Shown here: positions 1 through 9,493 of the stretch, piece after piece
How the letters are laid out: the number at the start of each line of letters is the position of its first letter
How positions within the stretch are numbered: the stretch's first letter is position 1
Assembly (NCBI RefSeq): GCF_014649375.1
Contig: NZ_BMSX01000003.1
Location: 124,001-188,000, forward strand
Direction: 5' to 3'
Origin: Streptomyces aurantiogriseus
GTDB taxonomy: Bacteria > Actinomycetota > Actinomycetes > Streptomycetales > Streptomycetaceae
Length of the DNA: 64,000 nt
Position numbers and translations under genes: made by a program
Notes under the pieces: generated by a model
Seen by the model: the letters and a program-made list of their open reading frames with translations, nothing else
Database searches by the model: none
What the model was told of the DNA's origin: nothing

Positions 1-295
1 GGCATCGGAGGCGCCGCAGCCGGCGACAACGCCGTTTGGGGGTCTCCCTCCGGGCAGGCCCCGCAGACTTTTCGGAGCAAGCCGACTTCGTCGAAGGGGA
101 GCGGGGGCATGGGCGAACCTCCCTGTTCGGAAGGGGTCGAGGGCTTGCGGGAACCCCCCGTCCGACGGGCGGTGGACGGGGGCGGCACAGGGCCTCGCCC
201 GGTGCCCGCTGCTCGTTTCGCCGCGGATGCCGCATCCTTGAGGTGTGGAGTTCCTCGGGGACGAGTCGGTCGAGCGGAAGGGGAGGGCGCAGGGG
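1..295. other. Window edge and upstream region of the sigma factor gene
   Basis: No gene can be supported here. Open frames exist on the plus strand, but they are Gly/Arg/Pro-rich and have no family signature. The stretch presumably holds the promoter of the sigma factor gene that starts at 296. No convincing -35/-10 pair was found. Confidence 0.4.
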
Positions 296-973
296 ATGAG
301 TTCCGGCGCACCTGCTCATAACGCTTCGGTGCACAACGACGGGCACGGTGCCGCGGCCGGTAAAGCCGCGGTGCACCATGGACCGATGCGCGAAGACGAG
401 GCGGTCCGTGCCCAGGGAGCGATCGGCGGCCTCGTGCACCGCGCCGTCGACGGCGACGAGCAGGCCACCCACGACCTGCTCGCCCATGTCCACCCCTTGG
501 CGCTGCGCTACTGCCGCACCCGGCTGTCCCGCCTGCCCGGCGACGCACGCCACTTCGTGGAGGACCTCGCCCAGGAGGTCTGCGTGGCCGTCCTCCTGGC
601 CCTCCCGCGCTACAAGGACACAGGCCGTCCCTTCGAGGCCTTCGTCTTCGCCATCGCCGCCCACAAGGTCGCCGACCTCCAGCGCGCGGCGATGCGCCAC
701 CCGGGGTCGACGGCGGTGCCCTCCGACGAGATGCCCGAGCGGCCGGACGACTCGTTGGGCCCGGAGGAGCGGGCCCTGCTGAGCAGCGACGCCGAGTGGG
801 CGAAGAAGCTGCTGGCCAACCTGCCGGAGAACCAGCGGGAGCTGCTCCTGCTCCGCATCGCGGTGGGCCTCACGGCGGAGGAGACGGGGCAGATGTTGGG
901 AATGTCACCCGGCGCCGTCCGCGTGGCCCAGCACCGCGCACTGAGCAGACTGCGGGCGCTCGCCGAGCAGTAG
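296..973 (+). CDS. shbA: RNA polymerase sigma factor, SigD/ShbA type
   Basis: A 225-residue group 4 (ECF-like) sigma-70 factor that would direct core RNA polymerase to a dedicated promoter set. Region 2 is clear ([12 protein letters not shown], then [18 protein letters not shown] and [15 protein letters not shown]). Region 4 ends the protein ([24 protein letters not shown], then [18 protein letters not shown]). ATG 296 is preferred because GGGAGG lies about 9 bases upstream; an in-frame GTG at 245 would add 17 residues. It sits directly before guaB and guaB3, the same order as mycobacterial sigD-guaB2-guaB3. In Streptomyces griseus the ShbA factor is known to drive transcription of the principal sigma gene hrdB. 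Assignment to ShbA rests on sequence similarity from memory and on context. No anti-sigma gene is adjacent. Confidence 0.85.
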   Translation: MSSGAPAHNASVHNDGHGAAAGKAAVHHGPMREDEAVRAQGAIGGLVHRAVDGDEQATHDLLAHVHPLALRYCRTRLSRLPGDARHFVEDLAQEVCVAVLLALPRYKDTGRPFEAFVFAIAAHKVADLQRAAMRHPGSTAVPSDEMPERPDDSLGPEERALLSSDAEWAKKLLANLPENQRELLLLRIAVGLTAEETGQMLGMSPGAVRVAQHRALSRLRALAEQ

Positions 974-1073
974 TTGTCCCTTCAGTGAACAGCCCCCCTG
1001 CCGTTTCCGTACGAACATACGAAGCCCGGAGTCACTCGGAACCGTGGAATTCGGGAGGCGCGCTTCCCGTTAG

Positions 1074-2618
<1,545 letters not shown>

Positions 2619-2635
2619 GAGCCAAGGCTTCCCGA

Positions 2636-2664
2636 GGGCGGCCCCGGATCATCCGGGGCCGCCC
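2636..2664. terminator. Perfect hairpin between guaB and guaB3
   Basis: GGGCGGCCCCGGAT (2636-2649) is exactly complementary to 2651-2664, followed by TTGTCG. It starts 18 bases after the guaB stop. It lacks a long T-run, as is usual for high-GC actinobacterial terminators. It may attenuate read-through into guaB3. Confidence 0.7.
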
Positions 2665-2724
2665 TTGTCGTACCCGTCGGCGATACTGGAAGACGCTGAA
2701 ACGCATCAGGGAAAGGCCACAGAC

Positions 2725-3849
2725 GTGACTGAGATCGAGATCGGGCGCGGCAAGCGCGGCCGCCGGGCGTACGCCTTCGACGACATCGCCGTCGTCCCCA
2801 GCCGCCGTACGCGGGACCCGAAGGAGGTCTCGATCGCCTGGCAGATCGACGCCTACCGTTTCGAGCTGCCGTTCCTGGCCGCCCCCATGGACTCGGTCGT
2901 CTCCCCGGCCACCGCCATCCGCATCGGCGAGCTGGGCGGCCTCGGCGTCCTGAACCTCGAGGGTCTGTGGACGCGGTACGAGGACCCGCAGCCGCTGCTG
3001 GACGAGATCGCCGCGCTGGACGTGGACACGGCGACCCGGCGCCTCCAGGAGATCTACGCGGCTCCCATCAAGGAGGAGCTGATCGGCGCCCGCATCAAGG
3101 AGGTGCGCGACTCGGGCGTGGTCACCGCGGCCGCGCTCTCCCCGCAGCGCACGGCCCAGTTCTCCAAGGCCGTGGTGGACGCGGGCGTGGACATCTTCGT
3201 CATCCGGGGCACCACGGTCTCGGCGGAGCACGTGTCTGGCTCCCACGAGCCGCTGAATCTGAAGCAGTTCATCTACGAGCTCGACGTCCCGGTGATCGTC
3301 GGCGGCTGCGCCACCTACACGGCGGCGCTGCACCTGATGCGCACCGGCGCGGCCGGCGTCCTGGTCGGCTTCGGCGGCGGCGCCGCGCACACCACGCGCA
3401 ATGTGCTGGGCATCCAGGTCCCGATGGCGACCGCCGTGGCGGACGTGGCGGCGGCCCGCCGCGACTACATGGACGAGTCCGGCGGCCGGTACGTGCACGT
3501 GATCGCGGACGGCGGTGTCGGCTGGTCCGGCGACCTGCCCAAGGCGATCGCCTGTGGTGCCGACGCGGTCATGATGGGCTCCCCGCTCGCCCGCGCGACC
3601 GACGCACCGGGCAAGGGCCACCACTGGGGCATGGAGGCTGTCAACGAGGAGCTGCCGCGCGGCAAGAAGGTCGACCTCGGCACGGTCGGCACCATCGAGG
3701 AGGTCCTCACCGGCCCGTCCCACAAGCCGGACGGCTCCATGAACTTCTTCGGCGCCCTGCGCCGGGCGATGGCCACCACCGGGTACAGCGAGCTGAAGGA
3801 GTTCCAGCGCGTCGAGGTGACGGTGGCGGACTCGGTGCATCGGCGGTAG
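2725..3849 (+). CDS. guaB3: GuaB3-family IMP dehydrogenase-related protein
   Basis: A 374-residue paralogue of IMP dehydrogenase found throughout actinobacteria next to guaB. GTG 2725 is chosen because the conserved start MTEIEIGRGKRGRRAYAFDD follows it and GGGAAAGG lies upstream. It has the TIM-barrel IMPDH features (FLAAPMDSVVSP, a phosphate-binding DGGVGWSGD) but no CBS domains. The canonical GSICTTR catalytic cysteine is replaced: the loop reads GGGAAHTTRNVLGI near residue 220. Recent work on cyanobacterial GuaB3 reports IMPDH activity, but whether this actinobacterial member oxidises IMP or reduces GMP cannot be told from sequence. It is followed by a strong terminator. Confidence 0.9.
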   Translation: MTEIEIGRGKRGRRAYAFDDIAVVPSRRTRDPKEVSIAWQIDAYRFELPFLAAPMDSVVSPATAIRIGELGGLGVLNLEGLWTRYEDPQPLLDEIAALDVDTATRRLQEIYAAPIKEELIGARIKEVRDSGVVTAAALSPQRTAQFSKAVVDAGVDIFVIRGTTVSAEHVSGSHEPLNLKQFIYELDVPVIVGGCATYTAALHLMRTGAAGVLVGFGGGAAHTTRNVLGIQVPMATAVADVAAARRDYMDESGGRYVHVIADGGVGWSGDLPKAIACGADAVMMGSPLARATDAPGKGHHWGMEAVNEELPRGKKVDLGTVGTIEEVLTGPSHKPDGSMNFFGALRRAMATTGYSELKEFQRVEVTVADSVHRR

Positions 3850-3876
3850 GCAGGCCTTAGTCCCTGGGACGGGAGA

Positions 3877-3912
3877 GGGGCCGGTCACTCACTTGGGTGA
3901 GTGACCGGCCCC
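3877..3912. terminator. Strong terminator after guaB3
   Basis: A perfect 16-bp inverted repeat (3877-3892 and 3897-3912) with a TTGG loop, followed by TCTTCGTG. It starts 28 bases after the guaB3 stop. This is a confident intrinsic-type hairpin. Confidence 0.9.
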
Positions 3913-4229
3913 TCTTCGTGTGTCCGGGGTGGGGGCGTGCGGGGTGGGGCGGGGGCGCACGGTTGCCTTCGGGGCGGATGTGGGCTGGTCAGCGCGGGCG
4001 CAGGCGATAGCGTCCGTGTCGGCGCCCCAGTTGTGCGGGGTGCCCCCTTCCAAGGACATGGTCCGGACCCCGCCCTCGGGGCCCGGCCCGAACCCGAACG
4101 TGTCGTCTACCGGGCCACTGGGCGGCATCGTGGAAGGGGGCGCCCATGGGACGCCACCGCAAGCCCACCCGCTGGGACCGACTCCGTCTTCGGATGGTGA
4201 AGTTCCGGAGGAGGTGGATCTTGCGGCTT
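3913..4229. other. Intergenic region without a supported gene
   Basis: Between the guaB3 terminator and the tandem repeat there are only Pro/Gly/Arg-rich open frames on both strands, with no family signature. The motif TTCGGATGGTG occurs at about 4190-4200 and again as the first bases of the repeat units at 4230 and 4331. The repeat family may therefore extend, degraded, into this region. Confidence 0.5.
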
Positions 4230-4431
4230 TTCGGATGGTGAGCGGCCGCCCCTAAGCACATTAGGGGCGGACACTCTGTGATCCATCCGGGAGCCTGCCG
4301 CAGTGGCCTCTGCGGTGGGCTCCACCCGCTTTCGGATGGTGAGCGGCCGCCCCTAAACACAATAGAGTCGGACACTCCGTGAACCATCCAGGAGCCTGCC
4401 GCAGTGCCTGCTGCGGTGGGCTCCACCTGCT
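4230..4431. repeat. Tandem duplication, two units of about 101 bp with hairpins
   Basis: Two imperfect copies, 4230-4330 and 4331-4431, start with TTCGGATGGTGAGCGGCCGC. Unit 1 contains a perfect 10-bp hairpin, CCGCCCCTAA with loop GCACA. In unit 2 the right arm of that hairpin has decayed. Both units keep a second hairpin, GCCTGCCGCAG pairing with CTGCGGTGGGC including G-T pairs, although the loop differs (TGGCCT versus TGCCTG). The second structure therefore looks more constrained than the first. It lies downstream of the convergent 3' end of the nucleotide-sugar dehydrogenase gene. Confidence 0.8.
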
Positions 4432-4502
4432 TCGTACGTTACCGGCGCGCCCTGGCCCACGCCACCAACCTCGGAGTCGGCCCACGTCTCGCGCGCCCCC
4501 CT

Positions 4503-5711
4503 TCACAACCGGTGCGCCGCCCCCGTAGGCGTAGCCCCCCGCGTGTCCAGCAGCAGTTGCGCCTTCACCGACAACCCCTGCAGGTCGTACGTCCGGTGCT
4601 GCTGGAGGAGGATCGTCAGGTCCGCGTCGGCGGCCGCCTCGTAGAGGGAGTCGGCGCGGGGGACCGGGCGGTCGAGGATGCTCCAGGACGGGACGAGGGG
4701 GTCGTGGTAGCTGACGGCGGCGCCGAGTTCCATCAGGCGGATCGCGATTTCGCGCGCGGGGGTGTTCTGCTGGTCGGCGATGTCCGCCTTGTACGTGACG
4801 CCGAGCAACAGCACGCGCGCGCCCCGCGCCGACTTGCCGTGCTCGTTGAGGAGGGTGGCGGCGCGCTGCACGACGTAGCGGGGCATGCGGCTGTTGACCT
4901 GCTGGGCGAGTTCGACCATGCGCAGGGGGCCGCCGGGGTGGCCGGTGCGGTCGAGGGGGACGGAGTGGCCGCCGACGCCGGGGCCGGGGCGGAAGGCCTG
5001 GAAGCCGAACGGCTTGGTCTCGGCGCAGCGGATGACGTCCCACAGGTCGACGCCCAGGTCGTGGCAGAGCACGGCCATCTCGTTGACGAGGGCCATGTTG
5101 ACGTGCCGGAAGTTCGTCTCCAGGAGCTGGACGGTCTCGGCCTCCCTGAGGCCACGCGCGCGTACCACCTTGTCGGTGAGGCGGCCGTAGAAGGTGGCGG
5201 CCGACTCGGTGCAGGCGGGGGTGAGGCCGCCGATGACCTTGGGGGTGCAGGTGGGGGTGAAGTCGCGGCGGCCGGGGTCGATCCGGCTGGGAGAGTACGC
5301 GAGGTGGAAGTCGCGGCCCGCGCGCAGGCCGGACATCTCCTCCAGGAGCGGCCGCAGGAATTCCTCGGTCGTCCCGGGGTACACGGGCGACTCCAGGATC
5401 ACGGTGGTGTGCGGGCGCAGCTGTCCGGCGAGGGTGCGGGCGGCCGCCTCCACCTGGCTCAGATCGAGCCCGCCGTCCGCGTCGCGCGGGGTGGGGGCGC
5501 AGATGACCGCGGTGCGTACCCGGCCCAGTTCGACGGGGTTGGCGGCAGGCCGGAAGCCCCCCGAGAGCATCCGGCGCAGTTCGGCGGGGCTGAGGGAGCC
5601 CGCCTCGGGGCCTGTGCGGTAGCCGAGCGTGGGGATGCCGGCGGCCACGGCGGCCTGGGCCAAGGGCAGTCCGAGCGGGCCGAGTCCGATGACGGCGAGA
5701 TCTGCGGGCAT
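4503..5711 (-). CDS. UDP-glucose/UDP-ManNAc dehydrogenase family protein lacking the catalytic Cys
   Basis: A 402-residue member of the UDP-glucose/GDP-mannose (WecC-type) dehydrogenase family, which normally oxidises a nucleotide sugar to its uronic acid in two steps with NAD. The NAD-binding motif VIGLGPLGLPLA is at the N-terminus. ETNFRHVNMALVNEMAVLCHDLG forms the central domain, and GVTYKADIADQQNTPA the C-terminal domain. The usual catalytic motif GGHC is GGHS here, with Ser250 replacing the nucleophilic cysteine (codon TCC). Complete dehydrogenase chemistry is therefore doubtful. ATG 5711 follows GGAAGG; a TTG at 5732 is an alternative. It is divergent from glpD and not in an obvious sugar cluster, so its substrate is unknown. 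Confidence 0.85.
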   Translation of the reverse strand: MPADLAVIGLGPLGLPLAQAAVAAGIPTLGYRTGPEAGSLSPAELRRMLSGGFRPAANPVELGRVRTAVICAPTPRDADGGLDLSQVEAAARTLAGQLRPHTTVILESPVYPGTTEEFLRPLLEEMSGLRAGRDFHLAYSPSRIDPGRRDFTPTCTPKVIGGLTPACTESAATFYGRLTDKVVRARGLREAETVQLLETNFRHVNMALVNEMAVLCHDLGVDLWDVIRCAETKPFGFQAFRPGPGVGGHSVPLDRTGHPGGPLRMVELAQQVNSRMPRYVVQRAATLLNEHGKSARGARVLLLGVTYKADIADQQNTPAREIAIRLMELGAAVSYHDPLVPSWSILDRPVPRADSLYEAAADADLTILLQQHRTYDLQGLSVKAQLLLDTRGATPTGAAHRL

Positions 5712-6007
5712 GGCGTGGGCCGTCCTTCCCAATAACCGAAGCGGGACAGGTGCGCAAGCCCGGTGGACAGGATGAGCGAGCGCAATGTCAGACTAGGAGT
5801 AAATATGACCGTTATGTGGGATTGATTCGCTGTGTTGACCTGCTGTGTTGTCCGGCAGGCCCATTCCGGTGTCCTGAGAGTTGTCCACAGGCTGGGGGTG
5901 AGTGGTGGCTGAAGCCGGGCAACGCGGTCAGAATTTGGGCATGGGGGATACGGAGCGGGCTTCGCCCTGACGGGTGCGGCCGGCGCCACCGACAGCGGGA
6001 GGCAGCG
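5712..6007. promoter_or_regulatory. Divergent promoter region between the dehydrogenase and glpD
   Basis: This stretch is clearly richer in A+T than its surroundings, especially 5790-5900, as expected for divergent promoters. TTGACC at 5835-5840 on the plus strand could be a -35 element. No clean -10 was found at the right spacing. No gene is visible. Confidence 0.35.
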
Positions 6008-7714
6008 GTGAGGACAGCGACACTGGGGCCGGCGCAGCGAGCCGAGTCACTGGCGGCCATGGCCGAGCGCGAGCTCGACGTGCTGGTCGTGGGAGGCGGC
6101 GTGGTCGGCGCGGGCACCGCCCTCGACGCCGCCACGCGCGGCCTGTCCACGGGTCTGGTCGAGGCGCGTGACTGGGCGTCGGGCACGTCGAGCCGGTCCA
6201 GCAAACTGATCCACGGCGGCCTGCGCTACCTGGAGATGCTCGACTTCGCCCTCGTCCGCGAGGCGCTGAAGGAGCGTGGCCTGCTGCTGGAGCGGCTGGC
6301 CCCGCATTTGGTCAAGCCGGTGCCGTTCCTGTACCCGCTCCAGCACAAGGGCTGGGAGCGGCTGTACGCCGGGTCGGGCGTCGCGCTCTACGACGCGATG
6401 TCCATGGCCCGCGGGCACGGCCGGGGCCTGCCGATGCACCGTCACCTGAGCCGCGGTCAGGCTCTGCGTGTCGCCCCCGCCTTGAAGAAGGACGCGCTGG
6501 TCGGCGCGCTGCAGTACTACGACGCCCAGATGGACGACGCCCGCTTCGTCGCCACGCTGGTGCGCACGGCGGCGTCGTACGGCGCGAAGGCGGCCAACCG
6601 CGCGCGCGTGACGGGTTTCCTGCGCGAGGGCGAACGGGTCGTGGGCGCGCGCGTGCAGGACGTCGAGGCGGGTGGGGAGTACGAGGTCCGCGCCCGGCAG
6701 ATCGTCAACGCCACGGGCGTGTGGACGGACGACACGCAGGCCATGGTGGGGGAGCGGGGGCAGTTCCACGTCCGTGCCTCCAAGGGCATCCACCTCGTCG
6801 TGCCCCGGGACCGGATCCACTCCTCGACCGGGCTGATCCTGCGCACCGAGAAGTCCGTGCTGTTCGTCATACCCTGGGGCCGGCACTGGATCGTCGGCAC
6901 CACCGACACCGACTGGGACCTCGACAAGGCCCACCCGGCCGCCTCCAGCGCGGACATCGACTACCTGCTGGAGCACGTCAACTCCGTCCTCGCGGTGCCG
7001 CTCACCCGCGACGACGTCCAGGGCGTCTACGCCGGTCTGCGCCCGCTGCTCGCGGGCGAGTCGGACGCCACCAGCAAGCTGTCGCGGGAGCACACCGTCG
7101 CCCATCCCGTGCCCGGGCTGGTCGTCGTGGCGGGCGGCAAGTACACGACGTACCGGGTGATGGCCAAGGACGCCGTCGACGAGGCCGTGCACGGGCTCGA
7201 CCTGCGGGTCGCCGAGTGCGTCACGGAGGACGTGCCGCTGCTGGGCGCGGAGGGCTACCGGGCACTGTGGAACGCGCGGGCGAGGACCGCCGCCCGGACC
7301 GGTCTGCACGTGGTGCGGGTCGAGCACCTGCTGAACCGGTACGGCTCCCTGGCGGAGGAGGTCCTCGACCTCATCGCCGCAGACGCGTCACTGGGCGAGC
7401 CGCTCCAGGCGGCCGACGACTACCTGCGCGCCGAGATCGTCTACGCCGCCTCGCACGAGGGGGCGCGACACCTCGACGACGTGCTGACCCGGCGCACCCG
7501 CATCTCCATCGAGACCTTCGACCGGGGCACGCGCAGCTCCCGGGAGGCGGCCGAGCTGATGGCACCGGTCCTCGGCTGGGACAAGGACCAGATAGAGCGC
7601 GAGGTCGAGCACTACGACAAGCGGGTGGAGGCGGAACGGGAGTCGCAGCTGCAGCCCGACGATCTGACGGCGGACGCGGCGCGGTTGGGAGCGCCGGACA
7701 TCGTGCCGCTGTGA
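6008..7714 (+). CDS. glpD: Aerobic glycerol-3-phosphate dehydrogenase (FAD)
   Basis: Oxidises sn-glycerol-3-phosphate to dihydroxyacetone phosphate at the membrane and passes electrons to quinone. The 568-residue product has the FAD-binding VLVVGGGVVGAGTALDAA near its start, then TSSRSSKLIHGGLRYLE, which is diagnostic for GlpA/GlpD. It also has IVGTTDTDWD and a C-terminal helical cap domain. GTG 6008 is preferred because GGGAGG lies 5 bases upstream. The N-terminus then has about 25 residues before the Rossmann fold. An in-frame ATG just before AERELDV (6059) would give a shorter version. The stop codon overlaps a degenerate tandem repeat. No glpF or glpK is in this window. Confidence 0.95.
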   Translation: MRTATLGPAQRAESLAAMAERELDVLVVGGGVVGAGTALDAATRGLSTGLVEARDWASGTSSRSSKLIHGGLRYLEMLDFALVREALKERGLLLERLAPHLVKPVPFLYPLQHKGWERLYAGSGVALYDAMSMARGHGRGLPMHRHLSRGQALRVAPALKKDALVGALQYYDAQMDDARFVATLVRTAASYGAKAANRARVTGFLREGERVVGARVQDVEAGGEYEVRARQIVNATGVWTDDTQAMVGERGQFHVRASKGIHLVVPRDRIHSSTGLILRTEKSVLFVIPWGRHWIVGTTDTDWDLDKAHPAASSADIDYLLEHVNSVLAVPLTRDDVQGVYAGLRPLLAGESDATSKLSREHTVAHPVPGLVVVAGGKYTTYRVMAKDAVDEAVHGLDLRVAECVTEDVPLLGAEGYRALWNARARTAARTGLHVVRVEHLLNRYGSLAEEVLDLIAADASLGEPLQAADDYLRAEIVYAASHEGARHLDDVLTRRTRISIETFDRGTRSSREAAELMAPVLGWDKDQIEREVEHYDKRVEAERESQLQPDDLTADAARLGAPDIVPL

Positions 7715-7850
7715 GACCTGCCGGGTGCTCCTCGCGAGAGCGCCGGGTCGTCTTTCGTGAGACCGCCCGGTCGTCCTTGCGCGACCCCCGCCCGGTCCTG
7801 TCTGCGAGGCTCGCCTGTTCCGGTCTGTGAGGCTCACTCGTCCGTTTCAC
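7711..7850. repeat. Degenerate 23-bp tandem repeat at the glpD stop codon
   Basis: About six successive 22-24 base units begin with GTGAG, GCGAG, GTGAG, CGCGA, GCGAG and GTGAG. Each contains a CCGGGT or CCGGTC core and a CTTTC/CCTTG-like end. The first unit starts one base before the TGA of glpD (7712-7714). The array lies between convergent genes. Confidence 0.6.
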
Positions 7851-7861
7851 TCGAACGAGTG
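7835..7861. terminator. Candidate hairpin between convergent glpD and serine hydrolase genes
   Basis: CACTCGT (7835-7841) pairs exactly with ACGAGTG (7855-7861) across a 13-base loop. It lies at the end of the tandem repeat. It is short for a terminator but well placed between two convergent genes. Confidence 0.4.
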
Positions 7862-7897
7862 TCGTGAGCTGGGATCTTCGTTCGGAACCGGGTCGTT

Positions 7898-8941
7898 CTA
7901 GAGGGTGCGAGGGCAGAACTCGGCGGCGAGCAGGGCCGGTTCGAGGCCGGGGTCCGCCATCGCCGTCGTGTTCACGCGGAAGGTGAGGACACGTCGGCCG
8001 TCGACGGTGGCCGCGGTGCGCACATAGCTGCCGGAGATCCGGCCGTTGTGTCCCCACACGGTCACACCGCAGGTCAGCGTCGCGGGGAACAGACCCATGC
8101 CGTACGAGCCCTGTGCGGTGCGGGTGTCGAGCATCTCGCGCAGCCAGTGCGGGGGCAGCAGCTCACCGCCCAGGAGCGCGGCGTAGAAGCGGTCCAGGTC
8201 GGCGAGCGTGGTCACCAGCTCGCCCGCGGCCCCGGCCACCCGCGGGTCGAGCTCGGTGACGTCGGTTCCGTCCGTGCCGTAGGCGCGGCCGTGCGGGGAG
8301 GGCAGCGAGGTGCGGGACCCGGGGAAGGAGGTGCCGGTCAGACCCAGTGGAGCGATGACGCGCCGCTCGGCCTCCGAGGCGTACGAGCGGCCGGTGACCT
8401 GCTCGACGACCATGCCGAGCAGGACGTAGTTGGTGTTGGAGTAGGCGTAGCGGCCGCGGTCGGCCGGAGGGTGGGTGAGTGCGATACGGACGGCTTGAAC
8501 GGCGGTGACGGGGACGATGCCCCCGGTGTCCCGGATGAAGTCGTACAGGCCGCTGGTGTGGGTGAGCAGGGAACGCAGGGTCAGCGCGCGTCCGTCGTTG
8601 CCCGCTCCGCGCACCAGGCCGGGCAGGTGCCGCTCCACCGGGTCGGACAGCGACAGCCGGTGTTCGGCGGCCAGTTGGAGGACGACGGTGGCGAGGAAGG
8701 TCTTGGTGATGCTGCCGGCCCGGAAGTGGTCGGAGCGGGCGATGCCCGGGCCTGCCTCGGCGTAGCGGGTGCCGGTCTCCTCATGGGCCAACAGGGCCGC
8801 GGCGGGGGCTTTGCCCCGGGTGAGCAGGAGGGGTAGGAAGGCGTCCGTGGAGTGGGTCGAGGTCGCCCGGGAGCCGGCCGCGGTCAGGGCGAGGAGAACC
8901 AGGGCCACGGGCACGGCCAGCAGGCTTCGCGACGCCGGCAT
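7898..8941 (-). CDS. Secreted serine hydrolase, beta-lactamase / D-Ala-D-Ala carboxypeptidase family (class C fold)
   Basis: A 347-residue exported penicillin-recognising hydrolase. The first 27 residues form a signal peptide (a basic start, then LLAVPVALVLLALTAAG). All three active-site motifs are visible: S77-I-T-K80 (SxxK), Y167-S-N (YxN) and HNG in WGHNGRISGS, which takes the place of KTG as in DD-peptidase R61-like enzymes. It would act on D-Ala-D-Ala peptides or esters outside the cell. It could instead be an esterase of the same fold. It is monocistronic, convergent with glpD, and is followed upstream by a long non-coding stretch before the kinase cluster. Confidence 0.9.
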   Translation of the reverse strand: MPASRSLLAVPVALVLLALTAAGSRATSTHSTDAFLPLLLTRGKAPAAALLAHEETGTRYAEAGPGIARSDHFRAGSITKTFLATVVLQLAAEHRLSLSDPVERHLPGLVRGAGNDGRALTLRSLLTHTSGLYDFIRDTGGIVPVTAVQAVRIALTHPPADRGRYAYSNTNYVLLGMVVEQVTGRSYASEAERRVIAPLGLTGTSFPGSRTSLPSPHGRAYGTDGTDVTELDPRVAGAAGELVTTLADLDRFYAALLGGELLPPHWLREMLDTRTAQGSYGMGLFPATLTCGVTVWGHNGRISGSYVRTAATVDGRRVLTFRVNTTAMADPGLEPALLAAEFCPRTL

Positions 8942-9493
8942 CTCGGATCCTCCTTCCTCGTCCCTTCAGTCCCTTTCGCACTTCCGCTTGAGCCCTCATC
9001 ATGCCGGGCTGAGCCCATCATGCAGGGCACGGGGGCAGGTGCGTCAGGGGGTCTCGCCCGTCCGGCTCGGCCGCCAGGTCCGGCCAGGTCCGCCTGGTCC
9101 GCATGGTCTGCCTGGTCCACCCGGTCCACCCGGTCCACCCGGTCCGTTGGGCGGCCGAAGTGGGTTGGGCGCTCTGGGCGAAGGCTGTCCCGGGCGCGAC
9201 GGGATTCCTTTCCGGGGGCTGAGCGGAGGCTGTTCCGCGCATGGCCGGCGCTCCCTGTTTCCCCGTGCCTGGGCGGAGTCTGTTCGCGGATTCGATGGGA
9301 GCATTCCCGGGCCCGGCCAGGGTCTGTTTCGGGCATTGGTGGGAGCTTGTTCCGGGGCCTGGCCGGACTGTGCTGCACCTTCTGGCCGGAATGCGTCGGT
9401 CCTGTGGGGCGGTGAGGGGGCCCCTGGGCGTTGGGCACTTGTCGGGTGAGGGACAATGGAGGCTCTGTCAGGGCGGGTTGCATGAGGGGACGC
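8942..9493. other. Long intergenic region with short repeats
   Basis: No gene is supported. It contains the 9-bp array at 9074-9146. Between about 9180 and 9380 there are several loosely repeated segments with CTGTTCC/CTGTTTC followed by GCATGGCC-like sequence, spaced about 45 bases apart. It must contain the promoters of the divergent serine hydrolase and first kinase genes. None could be assigned with confidence. Confidence 0.5.
9074..9146. repeat. 9-bp tandem repeat array
   Basis: About eight near-identical 9-base units of the form CCTGGTCCG or CCCGGTCCA follow each other; the last three are almost perfect. They are not in a supported coding frame. They would be prone to slippage. Confidence 0.75.

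Noticed and set aside
36..299. Short plus-strand frames before the sigma factor
   Set aside because: Gly/Arg-rich with no family signature, and they overlap the more likely promoter region.
3989..4426. 145-codon minus-strand frame across the 101-bp tandem repeat
   Set aside because: Its repeated MEPTA...GGRSPSE segments come only from the DNA duplication. There is no ribosome site or family support.
9457..9480. Damage-promoter-like TTGTCGGGTG before the first kinase
   Set aside because: The core differs from TTGTCRGTG and no TAnnnT follows at eight bases.
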